Shown: positions 37,017-46,200 of the stretch, one piece after another
Numbering within the stretch: the stretch's first letter is position 1
Layout: each line of letters begins with the position of its first letter
Position numbers and translations under genes: made by a program
Notes under the pieces: model-generated
Database searches by the model: none
What the model saw: the letters and a program-made list of their open reading frames with translations, nothing else
What the model was told of the DNA's origin: nothing
Assembly: GCF_046036945.1 (NCBI RefSeq)
Contig: NZ_JBJQOQ010000013.1
Coordinates: 65,960-129,959, forward strand
Direction of reading: 5' to 3'
DNA length: 64,000 nucleotides
DNA from: Brevibacillus_C sp046036945
GTDB taxonomy: Bacteria; Bacillota; Bacilli; Brevibacillales; Brevibacillaceae

Positions 37017-37047
37017 TATCATTCCTAATCAGGCTTCATTTGATTCA
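37017..37047 (-). promoter_or_regulatory. Candidate forespore (sigma-G-like) promoter of the germination operon
   Basis: On the minus strand TGAATC and AATGATA are 18 bases apart, close to the sigma-G pattern (TGAATA and CATNNTA). It lies about 32 bases before the likely start codon. Expression of germinant receptors from sigma-G is established in B. subtilis; the match here is by eye. Confidence 0.45.
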
Positions 37048-37172
37048 CCGAATAGCCGTTGCGGTGTTCTAATCCAATATGAATACATCCGGCGCCAAGC
37101 CGGCAAAATAAACTGGAAAAGGGTGCTAATTTGCTTTATCCCTCATAATCCTTTACAAGGGGGATCTTTGGT

Positions 37173-38696
37173 TTGTTCAAGATCAACTGGATGCTGTTTG
37201 TCGCCGGTTCCTTTACAGGTGCGTTTTTCGCTATTCTGGTGGCGGGGGGCTTGGCCTTTCTGTTTGCCCGTCCCTTTATCAAATGGCTCGTCGGGATCTT
37301 CACCAAAAGATTGATGTCAGACCGCTATTCAACCAATATTTGGGAAGTGGTCACCGCTGTGACGAGAACAGGCCCCGGAGCCGTCATCGAAAACAGTCTG
37401 CGTGCAGCCTCCGGAGGTATCATTGAAAGGCCGTTCGGGAGTCCGCGCAAATTTTTAAATCTGGACGGTCTGGTGTTCTCTCCCGCCCAGTTGGCCGTCA
37501 TGCCGGCCCACGAGTACGCCGAAGTCGACATGAGCATCACGATCGGACCCACGGCCAAAAAACCGCTGCGCCTGGACATTCCGATCATGGCCGCCGCCAT
37601 GGGCTACGGAATCGGCGTCAGCGAAAAAGTAAAAGTGGCGATTGCGAAAGGAACGGCTGCTGTCGGGACCTCTACCAATTCCGGTGAGGGCGGGTTTCTT
37701 CCGGAAGACAGGGCAAATGCCAAGTATTATATCTTGCAGTACAACTCGGCTCACTGGTCGAAAGAACCGGAAATTCTCAAGCAGGCCGACGCGATCGAAA
37801 TTCACATCGGACAAGGGGCGACCGTTGCCGCCGCGAGCATAATTCCCCGCGAGTATATCCAGGGCAGGGCAGCCAAGATCCTGAACGTTGAGGATGAAGA
37901 AGTAGTTGTAATCCCCTCGCGCCACGAAGAGATCAACCAGCCGGAGGACCTTGGCCGCCTGGTTGACCGGCTGCGGAGCATTACCGGCGGTGTGCCGATC
38001 GGGATAAAAATGTGTGCCAGCAACAGATTGGAAGAGGATTTGGAAATCGCCATACAGGCCGGAGTCGATTTTATCAGCTTGGACGGAAGCCAGGCGGGAA
38101 CGAAAGGCGGCGCTCCTATTCTGGAGGACGACTTTGGGCTGCCCAGCGTCTACGCTCTGGCTCGCGCGACCCAATATCTTAAAAAGCGGCAGATGAAAGG
38201 CAAGATTACCTTTTTGACCGGAGGGGGTTACTCCAATCCTGGAGAGTGTCTGAAGGCACTCGCGATGGGCGCCGATGGCATCTATCTGGGGACATCTTTG
38301 CTGTGGGCAATGACTCACGATCAGGTCACAAAAGCGATTCCCTGGGAACCTCCGACCCAGCTCGCGTTTTACCCCGGCAGCATGAAGGACGAATTCGATG
38401 TTGACGAAGCTGCCGGTTATTTGAAAAATTTTTTGATTTCTTTTGTGGAGGAAATGAAGGTTGCCATTCGCGCCATGGGCAAACATTCGCTGCAAGAAGT
38501 GGGCACTGACGACCTGGCAGCCTTGGATGAATGGACAAGCAAAGTGACAAAAATTCCGCTAGCTTACGAGCCGCATCAACCAACCGGAAGCGGCCAGGAC
38601 AGCAAGGCCGCTCGCAAACGCCAAGGCACCGGAATACCGAAAAAGTGGCTTGCGCTGCGAAAGCAAGTGCAAAGCAGCTCCAAACAGCAATCCTAG
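37173..38696 (+). CDS. YerD-like membrane-anchored glutamate synthase-type FMN protein
   Basis: A 507-residue protein. A membrane helix (about 6-32) precedes a TIM-barrel FMN domain of the glutamate synthase alpha-subunit type (about 85-450). Conserved parts include MAAAMGYGIGVS, GTSTNSGEGGFLPED, HIGQGA, SLDGSQAGTKGGAP and TGGGYSNPGECLKALAMGADGIYLGT. The amidotransferase domain of true GltB is absent, and the cysteine cluster of GltB was not seen. B. subtilis YerD has the same layout; its reaction is unknown. The start is TTG 37173, 9 bases after AAGGGGG. The tail is Lys/Gln/Ser-rich. Confidence 0.85.
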   Translation: MFKINWMLFVAGSFTGAFFAILVAGGLAFLFARPFIKWLVGIFTKRLMSDRYSTNIWEVVTAVTRTGPGAVIENSLRAASGGIIERPFGSPRKFLNLDGLVFSPAQLAVMPAHEYAEVDMSITIGPTAKKPLRLDIPIMAAAMGYGIGVSEKVKVAIAKGTAAVGTSTNSGEGGFLPEDRANAKYYILQYNSAHWSKEPEILKQADAIEIHIGQGATVAAASIIPREYIQGRAAKILNVEDEEVVVIPSRHEEINQPEDLGRLVDRLRSITGGVPIGIKMCASNRLEEDLEIAIQAGVDFISLDGSQAGTKGGAPILEDDFGLPSVYALARATQYLKKRQMKGKITFLTGGGYSNPGECLKALAMGADGIYLGTSLLWAMTHDQVTKAIPWEPPTQLAFYPGSMKDEFDVDEAAGYLKNFLISFVEEMKVAIRAMGKHSLQEVGTDDLAALDEWTSKVTKIPLAYEPHQPTGSGQDSKAARKRQGTGIPKKWLALRKQVQSSSKQQS

Positions 38697-38734
38697 GCAG
38701 ACAGCTCGATTCGATATCAGGGGGCTGGTTTCAA

Positions 38735-39454
38735 ATGGGTTTATTTACCTTCAATCAAAAATGGATCATGACTCAAACCTGGGAACACCTCCTCTTCGCG
38801 CACTGGCCTGTCTCGGTTGACTGCATTCGGAGACTGGTTCCCGACGAATTGGAAGTGGATACGTTTGACGGACAGGCGTGGATCAGCATTATCCCTTTTC
38901 TCATGAGCGGGATCCGGTTAAAAGTGTTCGCCGAAATACCATATTTTTCAACATTCCCGGAGATCAACCTGAGAACGTATGTAAAATCTCACCGTCGGCC
39001 CGGCATTTTTTTTATTACGCTGGACGCTTCCGATCCACTGGTCGTAGAGATGGGCAAGCTTTGGTACCACCTTCCCTACCACAAGGCGAAGATATCCTTT
39101 CGACAAAATGGGCAGGAAATTATCGTCCACAGCAGAAGGACGCCATCTGACGCTTTTTCTACATGCTTTGACGGCTGTTACCGCCCTGCCTCCATTCCTT
39201 TTGCTGCACAAGCAGGTACCATCGAGCACTGGCTGATGGAGCGTTACGTCCTGTACAGCAAGCACCCCCGGACCAAGTGCGTCTACTGGGCCGAGGTGTA
39301 TCACGATCCGTGGAAGCTGCACACTGCAGAAGCACATATCGGCCGCAATACCCTGGCCGATGGACTGCTGGATACTCCGCTCGGCAAGCCGGCTCTCCTG
39401 CATTACTCCAAAGGAGTGCATGCTCTGGTCGGCCCCATTCATCCCTTGCGTTAG
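38735..39454 (+). CDS. YqjF/DUF2071 family protein
   Basis: A 239-residue protein with the family pattern: WEHLLFAHWPVSVDCIRRLVP at the N-terminus, WISIIPFLMSGIR, EINLRTYV, GIFFITLDA, and HWLMERYVLYS near 170. It resembles B. subtilis YqjF, whose function is unknown; the fold is related to acetoacetate decarboxylase-like domains. ATG 38735 follows AGGGGGC; the longer reading overlaps the yerD-like gene and is rejected. The gap to that gene is 38 bases, so they may be co-transcribed. Confidence 0.85.
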   Translation: MGLFTFNQKWIMTQTWEHLLFAHWPVSVDCIRRLVPDELEVDTFDGQAWISIIPFLMSGIRLKVFAEIPYFSTFPEINLRTYVKSHRRPGIFFITLDASDPLVVEMGKLWYHLPYHKAKISFRQNGQEIIVHSRRTPSDAFSTCFDGCYRPASIPFAAQAGTIEHWLMERYVLYSKHPRTKCVYWAEVYHDPWKLHTAEAHIGRNTLADGLLDTPLGKPALLHYSKGVHALVGPIHPLR

Positions 39455-39519
39455 CCAATCGGCCTAAAACCGCCTTTCTTTTGGGCATTTTTCAGCTGCG
39501 ATATGGTATATTCTAATCA

Positions 39520-39535
39520 GACTGAATTTTCAGTC
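39520..39535. promoter_or_regulatory. Palindrome upstream of the aldehyde dehydrogenase gene
   Basis: GACTGAATTTTCAGTC is a perfect 16-bp palindrome, just downstream of a TATATT-like -10 (39507-39512). Size and position suit an operator for a dimeric regulator. No regulator gene is adjacent. Confidence 0.45.
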
Positions 39536-39641
39536 CTGACTCTCTTATATTTGGGGGAGATAGACACAGGTTATCGAGCTGATCGTGTATTCGATCACTA
39601 TGGAGTACAGCAGGGAAAACATGGAGAAGGAGTGAATCGCA

Positions 39642-41120
39642 GTGGAAGCACAAAAGATGTATATTGACGGCAAATGGGTGCCCGGTTCAACGAACGAGAC
39701 CAGGGACGTCATCAACCCGGCTACCGGCGAAGTGATTGCGACTGTGGCGGAAGGCTCCACCGCAGATGCGGTCGCCGCCATCGAAGCAGCCAGACGGGCC
39801 TTTGAAGAAGACGGCTGGATCGACAGCAAGGCTCGGGATCGCGCCGCTTTGCTCTATCGGTTGGCGGATCTGCTGGAAGAGAACGCAGAAGAATTTGCCC
39901 AGTTGGACACCTTGAACAACGGCAAGCCGCTTCGCGAATCGCGTTACGATGTATCCGACGCCGTCAATCAGTTTCGCTATTTCGCCGGACTGGCTACCAA
40001 ACCGCACGGCCAGACGTATGACGTCCCCGATCAGATACAGGCGATGGTCGTTCGCGAACCTGTTGGGGTCGTCAGCCAAATCATTCCCTGGAATTATCCG
40101 CTGGTCATGGCTACACAGAAAATCGCCCCTGCCATCGCTGCCGGCTGTACCGTCGTGATCAAGCCGGCCGAGCAGACTCCGCTGTCTTTGATCAAGCTGT
40201 TCGAATTGATCGATCGCGTCGGATTTCCTCCGGGAGTCGTCAATCTGGTCCTGGGAGCAGGCGAGACGGTCGGGGCAGAAATGGCGCGAAATCCACTGGT
40301 GGACATGGTGGCATTTACCGGCGGCACGGAGACCGGTATCGCCATCATGAAGGCTGCTGCCGATACGGTGAAAAAAGTGGGGCTTGAGCTGGGAGGAAAA
40401 TCTCCGAATATCGTATTTGCCGATGCCGACTTCGAGACAGCGGTCGATTATGCCCTGTACGCTATTTTTGCCAATCAAGGCGAAGTCTGCTCCGCGGGTT
40501 CCCGGCTGATCCTCGAAGAGAGCCTGTATGATCGCTTTGTTCCCGAGTTGGTCGCCCGAGCCAAGCAAATCGTCGTAGGTCCCGGCACCGACGAGTCGAC
40601 CGAGATGGGTCCGCTTATCTCCGAAGAACACATGAATCGCGTCCTCTCCTACATCGAAGTAGGCAAAAAAGAAGGGGCAACACTCCTTACCGGAGGCAGG
40701 AGAATGACGGAAAACGGCTTGGACAAGGGCTTTTTTATAGAGCCTACCATCTTCACCGATACGACTCCCGAAATGAAAATCGTTCAGGAAGAAATCTTTG
40801 GCCCTGTCCTCGTCATCCAGACCTTCCGGACAGAAGAGGAAGCGATCCGCCTGGCCAACGGGACGAAGTACGGGCTTGCCGGGGCTGTATTCACCTCCGA
40901 TGTGGCAAAAGCCCATCGCGTCATCCGCAAATTGCGGGCTGGCATCACCTGGATCAACACCTATCACCCCACATTCAACGAAGCTCCCTGGGGCGGATAC
41001 AAGCAGAGCGGGATCGGCCGCGAACTGGGCACATACGGGCTGGATGAGTACTTGGAGGTCAAACAGATCAACGTCAATCTGGAGGTTGCCCCGACCGGCT
41101 GGTTCCAAAAACGTTCTTAA
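39642..41120 (+). CDS. NAD(P)-dependent aldehyde dehydrogenase (betaine aldehyde dehydrogenase-like)
   Basis: A 492-residue class 1/2 aldehyde dehydrogenase. Catalytic residues are Cys283 in GEVCSAGSR, Glu249 in LELGGKSP and Asn151 in IPWNYP; the NAD-binding FTGGTETG is at 225-232. The family resemblance is to betaine or medium-chain aldehyde dehydrogenases such as GbsA and DhaS, but substrate cannot be fixed; no choline or glycine betaine gene is adjacent. The start is GTG 39642 after AAGGAG. The gene stands alone behind a palindrome and is closed by a hairpin. Confidence 0.9.
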   Translation: MEAQKMYIDGKWVPGSTNETRDVINPATGEVIATVAEGSTADAVAAIEAARRAFEEDGWIDSKARDRAALLYRLADLLEENAEEFAQLDTLNNGKPLRESRYDVSDAVNQFRYFAGLATKPHGQTYDVPDQIQAMVVREPVGVVSQIIPWNYPLVMATQKIAPAIAAGCTVVIKPAEQTPLSLIKLFELIDRVGFPPGVVNLVLGAGETVGAEMARNPLVDMVAFTGGTETGIAIMKAAADTVKKVGLELGGKSPNIVFADADFETAVDYALYAIFANQGEVCSAGSRLILEESLYDRFVPELVARAKQIVVGPGTDESTEMGPLISEEHMNRVLSYIEVGKKEGATLLTGGRRMTENGLDKGFFIEPTIFTDTTPEMKIVQEEIFGPVLVIQTFRTEEEAIRLANGTKYGLAGAVFTSDVAKAHRVIRKLRAGITWINTYHPTFNEAPWGGYKQSGIGRELGTYGLDEYLEVKQINVNLEVAPTGWFQKRS

Positions 41121-41129
41121 AGCGCACAA

Positions 41130-41164
41130 ACACCCACGGTCTCCCCGTCTGAGACCGTGGGTGT
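41130..41164. terminator. Convergent hairpin after the aldehyde dehydrogenase gene
   Basis: A perfect 14-bp stem beginning ACACCCACGGTCTC with a 7-base loop, between convergent genes. The T tails are weak (TCTGCATT on plus, TTTGTG on minus). Confidence 0.7.
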
Positions 41165-41201
41165 CTGCATTGAATAACGGCGTTCGGAAAGCAAGATTTG
41201 A

Positions 41202-42719
41202 TTAAAACTGTCCGTCCATCATGATGACTTCGTCGCCGGGTGAAAGCCCGCTGATGATCTCGACATACTCGGCACCCTCGATGCCGATCTCCACGTCTTT
41301 TGGAACCGGCTCCCCGGTTTGCGGATCTTTGACCATGACGGTGCCTTTTCCCTCTTCCATGACCTCTACGGCATTGACCGGCAGGCGCGGGACATTGTCC
41401 TTTTGGCTGATGTTGATATCACAGTCACCCGTCATGCCATGACTCAACTTCCCATTATTCTCCAATTCAACCTTCACTTCAAAGCGGACGGAACGATCCT
41501 GCTTGGTGCCTTCTTTTGGCAGTTCCACTACCTTGCCGTGGAAAGGCTGGTTGCCAAAGGCGGTAATGTAGACATCAACGGTCTGCCCGACCTGAATCGC
41601 CGGAAAATCGATCTCGTCGACATGCGCCTTAAAATAGACGGCCGAGGTATCCATCACGACGACTGCCGGTTCGGACGAGTTCTTCGTTTCGCCGGCCTTG
41701 ACGTTCACCTTCGTCACTTCCCCGCTGATCGGCGCCGTTACTTGGCTCTTCTCCAGATCCCGCTTCTTTTGCTCCAGTGAAAGCAGGGATTCTTTCAGCG
41801 CCAGCTCCTTTTCCTGCAGCTCCATTTCCTGAGCGGAGACATCCATCGTCACCAGCGTCTGGTTTTCCTTGACGTCATCATCTTCTTTGATCAGGACCTT
41901 GGCTACTTTCCCGCTGGTGCCGGCCGTGACTTCAATGTCGTCCGGCAATTCAAATTTCGCTTCACCCACACTGGTAAAGAGAAGCCCGTCGGTCCCGGTC
42001 AGTTCGATGACAGCCTTTTCATTGGCGTACATGAAGCCTTCTTTTTTCACCTGGACTTCGATCTCATGCATTCCGGAAAAACCGTCTTCTTTCTTCCCGA
42101 TCAGGTCCACCTTCGTCACTGTTCCGTCAATGTACAACATCGGGCCGGACAAGAAGACTCTAGCTTTCTGCCCCACTTTTACGTGCTCCACCTCGTACGA
42201 CGTGAAGTTCCCTGTTATTTTGAGATAGTTGGGGTTTGTCAATTTCGCGATGATGGTTTCCTTCGAGACTTCATCGCCTTCTTTGACCAACACCTCTTTT
42301 ACTCTACCCGCTTTATCGGCGACGATCTTGTCTTTTTTCTCTCTGATTTCTTTCAAATCCTTGTTGATCCGCTGCAAGTTCAATTCCAGTTTTTGCAGTT
42401 CCAGGGCGGCGTCATCACTGTCCAGCGTAAACAACACGTCCCCTTTCTTCACCGACTGGCCTTCCTTTACCAATACATCCTTTACTTTTCCGCTTGTCTC
42501 GGGATTTACCTCTTCCCGCGCTTTTGCCTCGACGGTGCCGGTCGCGTAAATCGTCTTCTTCACTTCACCGGAATCTACCGCTATAGTAGGCAGCTCTGGC
42601 GGACCCATCGGGTCTTCTATCACCGCCTCGCTGGTCTTAAGATACTTCCAGCCGAACACGCCGCCGCCTGCCAATACAATCGCTATCGCTGAAATAATGA
42701 TCCACTTTTTCTTGTTCAT
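41202..42719 (-). CDS. MacA-like adaptor with repeated lipoyl-type hairpins
   Basis: A 505-residue membrane-fusion-type protein with one N-terminal membrane helix (about 6-24). It contains four biotinyl/lipoyl-like segments: SGKVKDVLVKEGQSV (near 75), AGRVKEVLVKEGDEV (near 137), SGKVAKVLIKEDDDV (near 269) and SGEVTKVNVKAGE (near 334), with coiled coil near 100-130 and 290-325. Beta-barrel and C-terminal MP domains follow (PRLPVNAVEV). The usual MacA adaptor has one such pair, so this one looks internally duplicated. It is the last gene of an ATPase-permease-adaptor operon. Confidence 0.85.
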   Translation of the reverse strand: MNKKKWIIISAIAIVLAGGGVFGWKYLKTSEAVIEDPMGPPELPTIAVDSGEVKKTIYATGTVEAKAREEVNPETSGKVKDVLVKEGQSVKKGDVLFTLDSDDAALELQKLELNLQRINKDLKEIREKKDKIVADKAGRVKEVLVKEGDEVSKETIIAKLTNPNYLKITGNFTSYEVEHVKVGQKARVFLSGPMLYIDGTVTKVDLIGKKEDGFSGMHEIEVQVKKEGFMYANEKAVIELTGTDGLLFTSVGEAKFELPDDIEVTAGTSGKVAKVLIKEDDDVKENQTLVTMDVSAQEMELQEKELALKESLLSLEQKKRDLEKSQVTAPISGEVTKVNVKAGETKNSSEPAVVVMDTSAVYFKAHVDEIDFPAIQVGQTVDVYITAFGNQPFHGKVVELPKEGTKQDRSVRFEVKVELENNGKLSHGMTGDCDINISQKDNVPRLPVNAVEVMEEGKGTVMVKDPQTGEPVPKDVEIGIEGAEYVEIISGLSPGDEVIMMDGQF

Positions 42720-42768
42720 TCTCTTTTCTCCCCATTTTCAACCTTGATATCTTTGTTATGCCACAAGA

Positions 42769-44238
42769 CTACTCAGAGCGAATTGCCTGCATCGGACTGA
42801 GCCGCGAAGCCCGGAACGCCGGAAAAATTCCCGCCATGAGGCCGATTAAGAAGGAAAACCCGATGGCAAACCCCGACAGCCATAAGGGAATGACCGCCAA
42901 TTTTGTCGGTCCGCTTTCCGGCATGGGGCCTCCTCCGCCGAACTGGTTGAGGAAATCGCTGTTTTGGCCGAGGTAGTTCAACAGCTCAACCGCTCCAAAG
43001 GCGATGCCGAGCCCGGCAAAACCGCCGAACAATCCGATGAATCCCGATTCGATCAGGAACAGCCAGCGTATGTTGTATACGGATGCGCCGATGACCTTCA
43101 TGATGCCGATCTCTTTCGTCCGCTCCAAAATCGACATGATCATCGTGTTGACGATCCCGATAGAGGCGACCAGCAGAGAGATGGCGGCGATCCCGCCCAG
43201 AATCATTTGCACGACGAAGAAGAATTGGTTGATCTGTTCAAGCGCACCTGCAGGAGAGTAAATCTCGTAACCGATGTTTTGAATCCGCTTGACGGTGTCT
43301 TCTACTTTCTCGCGCGATTCTACTTTCACCGTAATTGTGTCGTATTCGATCTCTTTCTTTTGATTGCGGTCCTTGATCCGCGTGGTTTCTCCGTCCATCC
43401 CGGACATTCCCCAGTAGCCGCCCCGACCGCCGTCCTGGTTGACCCATTCGTTCAGTTCATTGATCAAGGACATCGGGACATAGGCGGTGTTGCCTCTCCA
43501 CCATCTGCCCCCTTCTTCTTTTTTCAGTTGGCCGACGACCCTGACCCGAACCTCTTTCCGTTCAAATTTCGGTTCGTTATCGATGTAGTACTCTCTGGTC
43601 AGTACCAATGTGGCAGACTTGCCGACCATGTCGACAACAGTTTGGCCCTCGCCGCCGCCGGGCCCCGGAAAAAAGCCTCCCCGGCCGGAGGATTCGTTAT
43701 TCGCACCGCGTTTGCGTGCTTCCCGCCGCTCCTTCTCCACATCCCGCATCTGCCTCGGCACTTCATATGTGACGACAATCTCGTTTTTTGGTCCTTCCAG
43801 ATACGTGCCTTTCTCAATTTCCTCTTTCTTGTAGTTCTTCGACTCCTGCACATCGACTCCAACCAGCTGGAGGTTGGTTTCGCGCCGGCCCAGTTTTAGC
43901 GTCACGTCGGAATACAATTGCTTGGTCGGCATGACCGCGCTGACTCCCGGTACTTGTTTGAGTTCCTGGACAGCCGTGGAATTCAGCTTCTTGATCTGGT
44001 CAGGCGGCCTCATCGTCTTCTGGTCCGGCATCATGTAGCTGGGAGCGACCTCCATCTCCGTGAGGCTTCCCCAGCTCTCCAAGCCCTTGACCGCATTCTC
44101 TTTTAAACCCAGACTAAGCGAAATCATCGCGACTATCGCCGCCGTCCCGATCATGACGCCGACCGACGTCAAAGCGGTCCGCAGCTTCATGCGCCAAAGA
44201 TTCCGCCAAACTATTCGCAATGAATCAAGCAGTTTCAC
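42769..44238 (-). CDS. MacB-like ABC permease (FtsX superfamily)
   Basis: A 489-residue permease with the MacB plan: one helix (about 22-44), a large extracellular domain (about 45-350) and three C-terminal helices (about 358-380, 408-436, 458-480). The cytoplasmic loop ILERTKEIGIMKVIGAS and the end PAFRASRLSPMQAIRSE are typical of the family. The extracellular domain holds Gly-rich insertions (FFPGPGGGEG near 195). Start GTG 44238. Together with the ATPase and adaptor it should form a tripartite-like mechanotransducing exporter; cargo is unknown. Confidence 0.88.
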   Translation of the reverse strand: MKLLDSLRIVWRNLWRMKLRTALTSVGVMIGTAAIVAMISLSLGLKENAVKGLESWGSLTEMEVAPSYMMPDQKTMRPPDQIKKLNSTAVQELKQVPGVSAVMPTKQLYSDVTLKLGRRETNLQLVGVDVQESKNYKKEEIEKGTYLEGPKNEIVVTYEVPRQMRDVEKERREARKRGANNESSGRGGFFPGPGGGEGQTVVDMVGKSATLVLTREYYIDNEPKFERKEVRVRVVGQLKKEEGGRWWRGNTAYVPMSLINELNEWVNQDGGRGGYWGMSGMDGETTRIKDRNQKKEIEYDTITVKVESREKVEDTVKRIQNIGYEIYSPAGALEQINQFFFVVQMILGGIAAISLLVASIGIVNTMIMSILERTKEIGIMKVIGASVYNIRWLFLIESGFIGLFGGFAGLGIAFGAVELLNYLGQNSDFLNQFGGGGPMPESGPTKLAVIPLWLSGFAIGFSFLIGLMAGIFPAFRASRLSPMQAIRSE

Positions 44239-44267
44239 TCTCTAGCACCCCATTTACCCGTGTAAGC

Positions 44268-44969
44268 TCACGCCAGCTTCTCTTCTTTTTCTACAATCCT
44301 GCCGTCCTGCATAAAAATAACCCGATCCGACTGTTGGGCCACTTCCTGATCGTGTGTGACGATGACATATGTCGTGCCCCTCTCCCGGTTCATCTGCCGC
44401 ATCAATTGCAAAATCTCTTTTTCTGTGGCGCTGTCCAGGTTACCGGTCGGCTCGTCGGCCAGGACAATTCCCGGAGTGTTTACCAGAGCCCGCGCGATGC
44501 TGACCCGCTGCTGCTGTCCGCCGCTCAATTCGTTTGGCTTATGGGTGATGCGCTCGCCCAGCCCAACCAATTCCAGCATTTCTTTTGCTCTTTTTCTTCT
44601 GCTGCGAATGCTTTCACCGGCGAAGATCAAGGGCAGCTCGACATTCTCCAGTGCCGTCAGATTGGGCAGCAGGTTAAACGATTGAAAGACAAATCCCATG
44701 CTTCTGCGGCGAAACTGGCATAATTGGTTTTCGCTGTACCGGGATATCTCCTCGCCGTTGACAAAAATCTGCCCATCCTCCGGCTTCATCAAGCCAGCCA
44801 GCAAGCTGAGCAGGGTTGATTTCCCCGACCCGGAAGTACCGCACAGCGCCACGAATTCTCCATTCCGAATGTGCAAATGGATGTCGTACAGAATCGGAAC
44901 TCTTAACTTTCCCGTCCCGTACGAGTGATTCACCCCTTTTACCACCAGTTCACCTACTCCATTGGCCAT
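44268..44969 (-). CDS. MacB/LolD-type ABC ATPase
   Basis: A 233-residue ATPase. Walker A GTSGSGKS (near 44), FVFQSFNLLPNLTALENVELPL pattern (Q-loop), signature LSGGQQQR, Walker B IVLADEPTGNLD and switch histidine VTHDQE are all intact, as in the LolD/MacB/FtsE group. ATG 44969 follows GGGGTGTGG; the longer frame to 45164 is unsupported. It is the first gene of the operon, 29 bases before the permease. Confidence 0.92.
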   Translation of the reverse strand: MANGVGELVVKGVNHSYGTGKLRVPILYDIHLHIRNGEFVALCGTSGSGKSTLLSLLAGLMKPEDGQIFVNGEEISRYSENQLCQFRRRSMGFVFQSFNLLPNLTALENVELPLIFAGESIRSRRKRAKEMLELVGLGERITHKPNELSGGQQQRVSIARALVNTPGIVLADEPTGNLDSATEKEILQLMRQMNRERGTTYVIVTHDQEVAQQSDRVIFMQDGRIVEKEEKLA

Positions 44970-45195
44970 TTGTTCCACACCCCAATTTTTTGACTGAGAA
45001 TATTTGGTATCATTCCATATAGAATAGACGAGCGAACTCGCCAAAAAGTAACAGGATTTTGCAAAAGTGTTACTGTTTTTCATTCTAAGCTCCCCTACTT
45101 CGCCGCGGTTTGCGTATGTATCGGCGTCGTATGCGACGATCCCGATCAGTAGAGTGTAAACCATTTTTTACCATTTCCATATTCCTCTCTTGTAC

Positions 45196-45882
45196 CTATT
45201 TCATTTTCAAATATTCTTTTATTCCGTCCACAATGGAAGCGGCAATGCGGTATTGAACATCGTCCATCAGCAGTTGCTCCTCGTCTTGTGGATTCGTTAA
45301 ATAACCCACTTCCAGCAGCACCGCTGGCATGTCCGTATCTTTCGGAACGAAATAGTCCTCTTTTTTCACATCGCGGTCCCGAAATCCGGTCGCTTCAACC
45401 ACTTGTTTGTGCATGATTTTAGCCAGGGGAAGCGATTCCTCGTGGTAATAATACGTTTCTGTACCCGAAACGTCGGGGTCGTCATACGTGTTGCCGTGAA
45501 TGGATATAAATAAATCCGCGCCCTGTCGCTTGGCAAACTCAGGTCTCTTCCGATCAACTGTGGAAATAAAGGTGTCGTCGGTTCTGGTCATATAAACCTC
45601 GAATTGCGTTTCTTGCTCCGACAATTCCTTCACTTTCTGCGCAAGCTGCAATGTAAAGTCCTTTTCATAATGTCCGCTGGCGCCGGTCGCGCCCCGATCT
45701 TTGCCGCCGTGTCCCGGATCGACGACAACCTTATACACCCGACTATCGGCGATATCGGAAGCGTTGCTTGCACCCGAACGGTTATCGCTGGCTTTGCTGG
45801 CGCTGGAATAGATGTTGTATATGGCAAAAATCAGCAGGGTGGCAGTTACGATTAAGATCATCAATCGTATGATCTTCTTCAT
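45196..45882 (-). CDS. N-acetylmuramoyl-L-alanine amidase (Amidase_3)
   Basis: A 228-residue protein with an N-terminal membrane or signal segment (about 5-25) and a zinc amidase domain (about 50-226). Zinc ligands and catalytic residues are in VVVDPGHGGKDRGA, the glutamate in GHYEKDFTLQL, SIHGN and LLEVGYLTN. It cleaves peptide side chains from muramic acid. B. subtilis CwlD, which makes muramic lactam in the spore cortex, has the same size and layout; that role is possible but not proved here. The third motif reads SIHGN rather than the common SIHAN. Confidence 0.9.
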   Translation of the reverse strand: MKKIIRLMILIVTATLLIFAIYNIYSSASKASDNRSGASNASDIADSRVYKVVVDPGHGGKDRGATGASGHYEKDFTLQLAQKVKELSEQETQFEVYMTRTDDTFISTVDRKRPEFAKRQGADLFISIHGNTYDDPDVSGTETYYYHEESLPLAKIMHKQVVEATGFRDRDVKKEDYFVPKDTDMPAVLLEVGYLTNPQDEEQLLMDDVQYRIAASIVDGIKEYLKMK

Positions 45883-46134
45883 CGTTCTCTCTCCTCTCCA
45901 AACGCTTTACAAGTGATTGCATTTCTGAAAATTCAGATGAAAGTGCTCTGCATCGTCATTGACGACAAACCTGCACCCTCTTGTTGATAGAAGGCGATGA
46001 TGTGTCCCTCAAAAGAAAGAATAATTGAGAGATTTAAAGAAAAAATGCAGATTAAATTAAATTAATTTAAAGTATAAAAAGGCTATCGAGAAAGTCTCTC
46101 CACAGCTTTATTCATGCTCTACATACTCGAATAT
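45883..46134. other. AT-rich intergenic stretch upstream of the amidase gene
   Basis: This run up to the next terminator has very AT-rich sequence (around 46040-46075, with a TTAAATTAATTTAA palindrome). It should contain the amidase promoter; no sporulation sigma consensus could be assigned with confidence. Confidence 0.45.
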
Positions 46135-46171
46135 GAAAAAACCGAAGCATTCCCCTAAAAAATGCTTCGGT
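46135..46171 (-). terminator. Terminator of the Cof-type phosphatase gene
   Basis: An 11-bp stem ACCGAAGCATT/AATGCTTCGGT followed on the minus strand by six T residues, 30 bases beyond the stop codon. Confidence 0.88.
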
Positions 46172-46200
46172 CGAACAGTTCTATTCGCGTTTTTTCGTCG

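Noticed and set aside
39687..41129. 480-codon open frame antisense to the aldehyde dehydrogenase gene
   Set aside because: The dehydrogenase has all catalytic residues, a ribosome site and a terminator; the antisense frame has none.
42964..43899. 311-codon frame antisense to the MacB-like permease
   Set aside because: Shadow of a well-supported gene; composition rich in His, Asp and Arg without recognisable domains.
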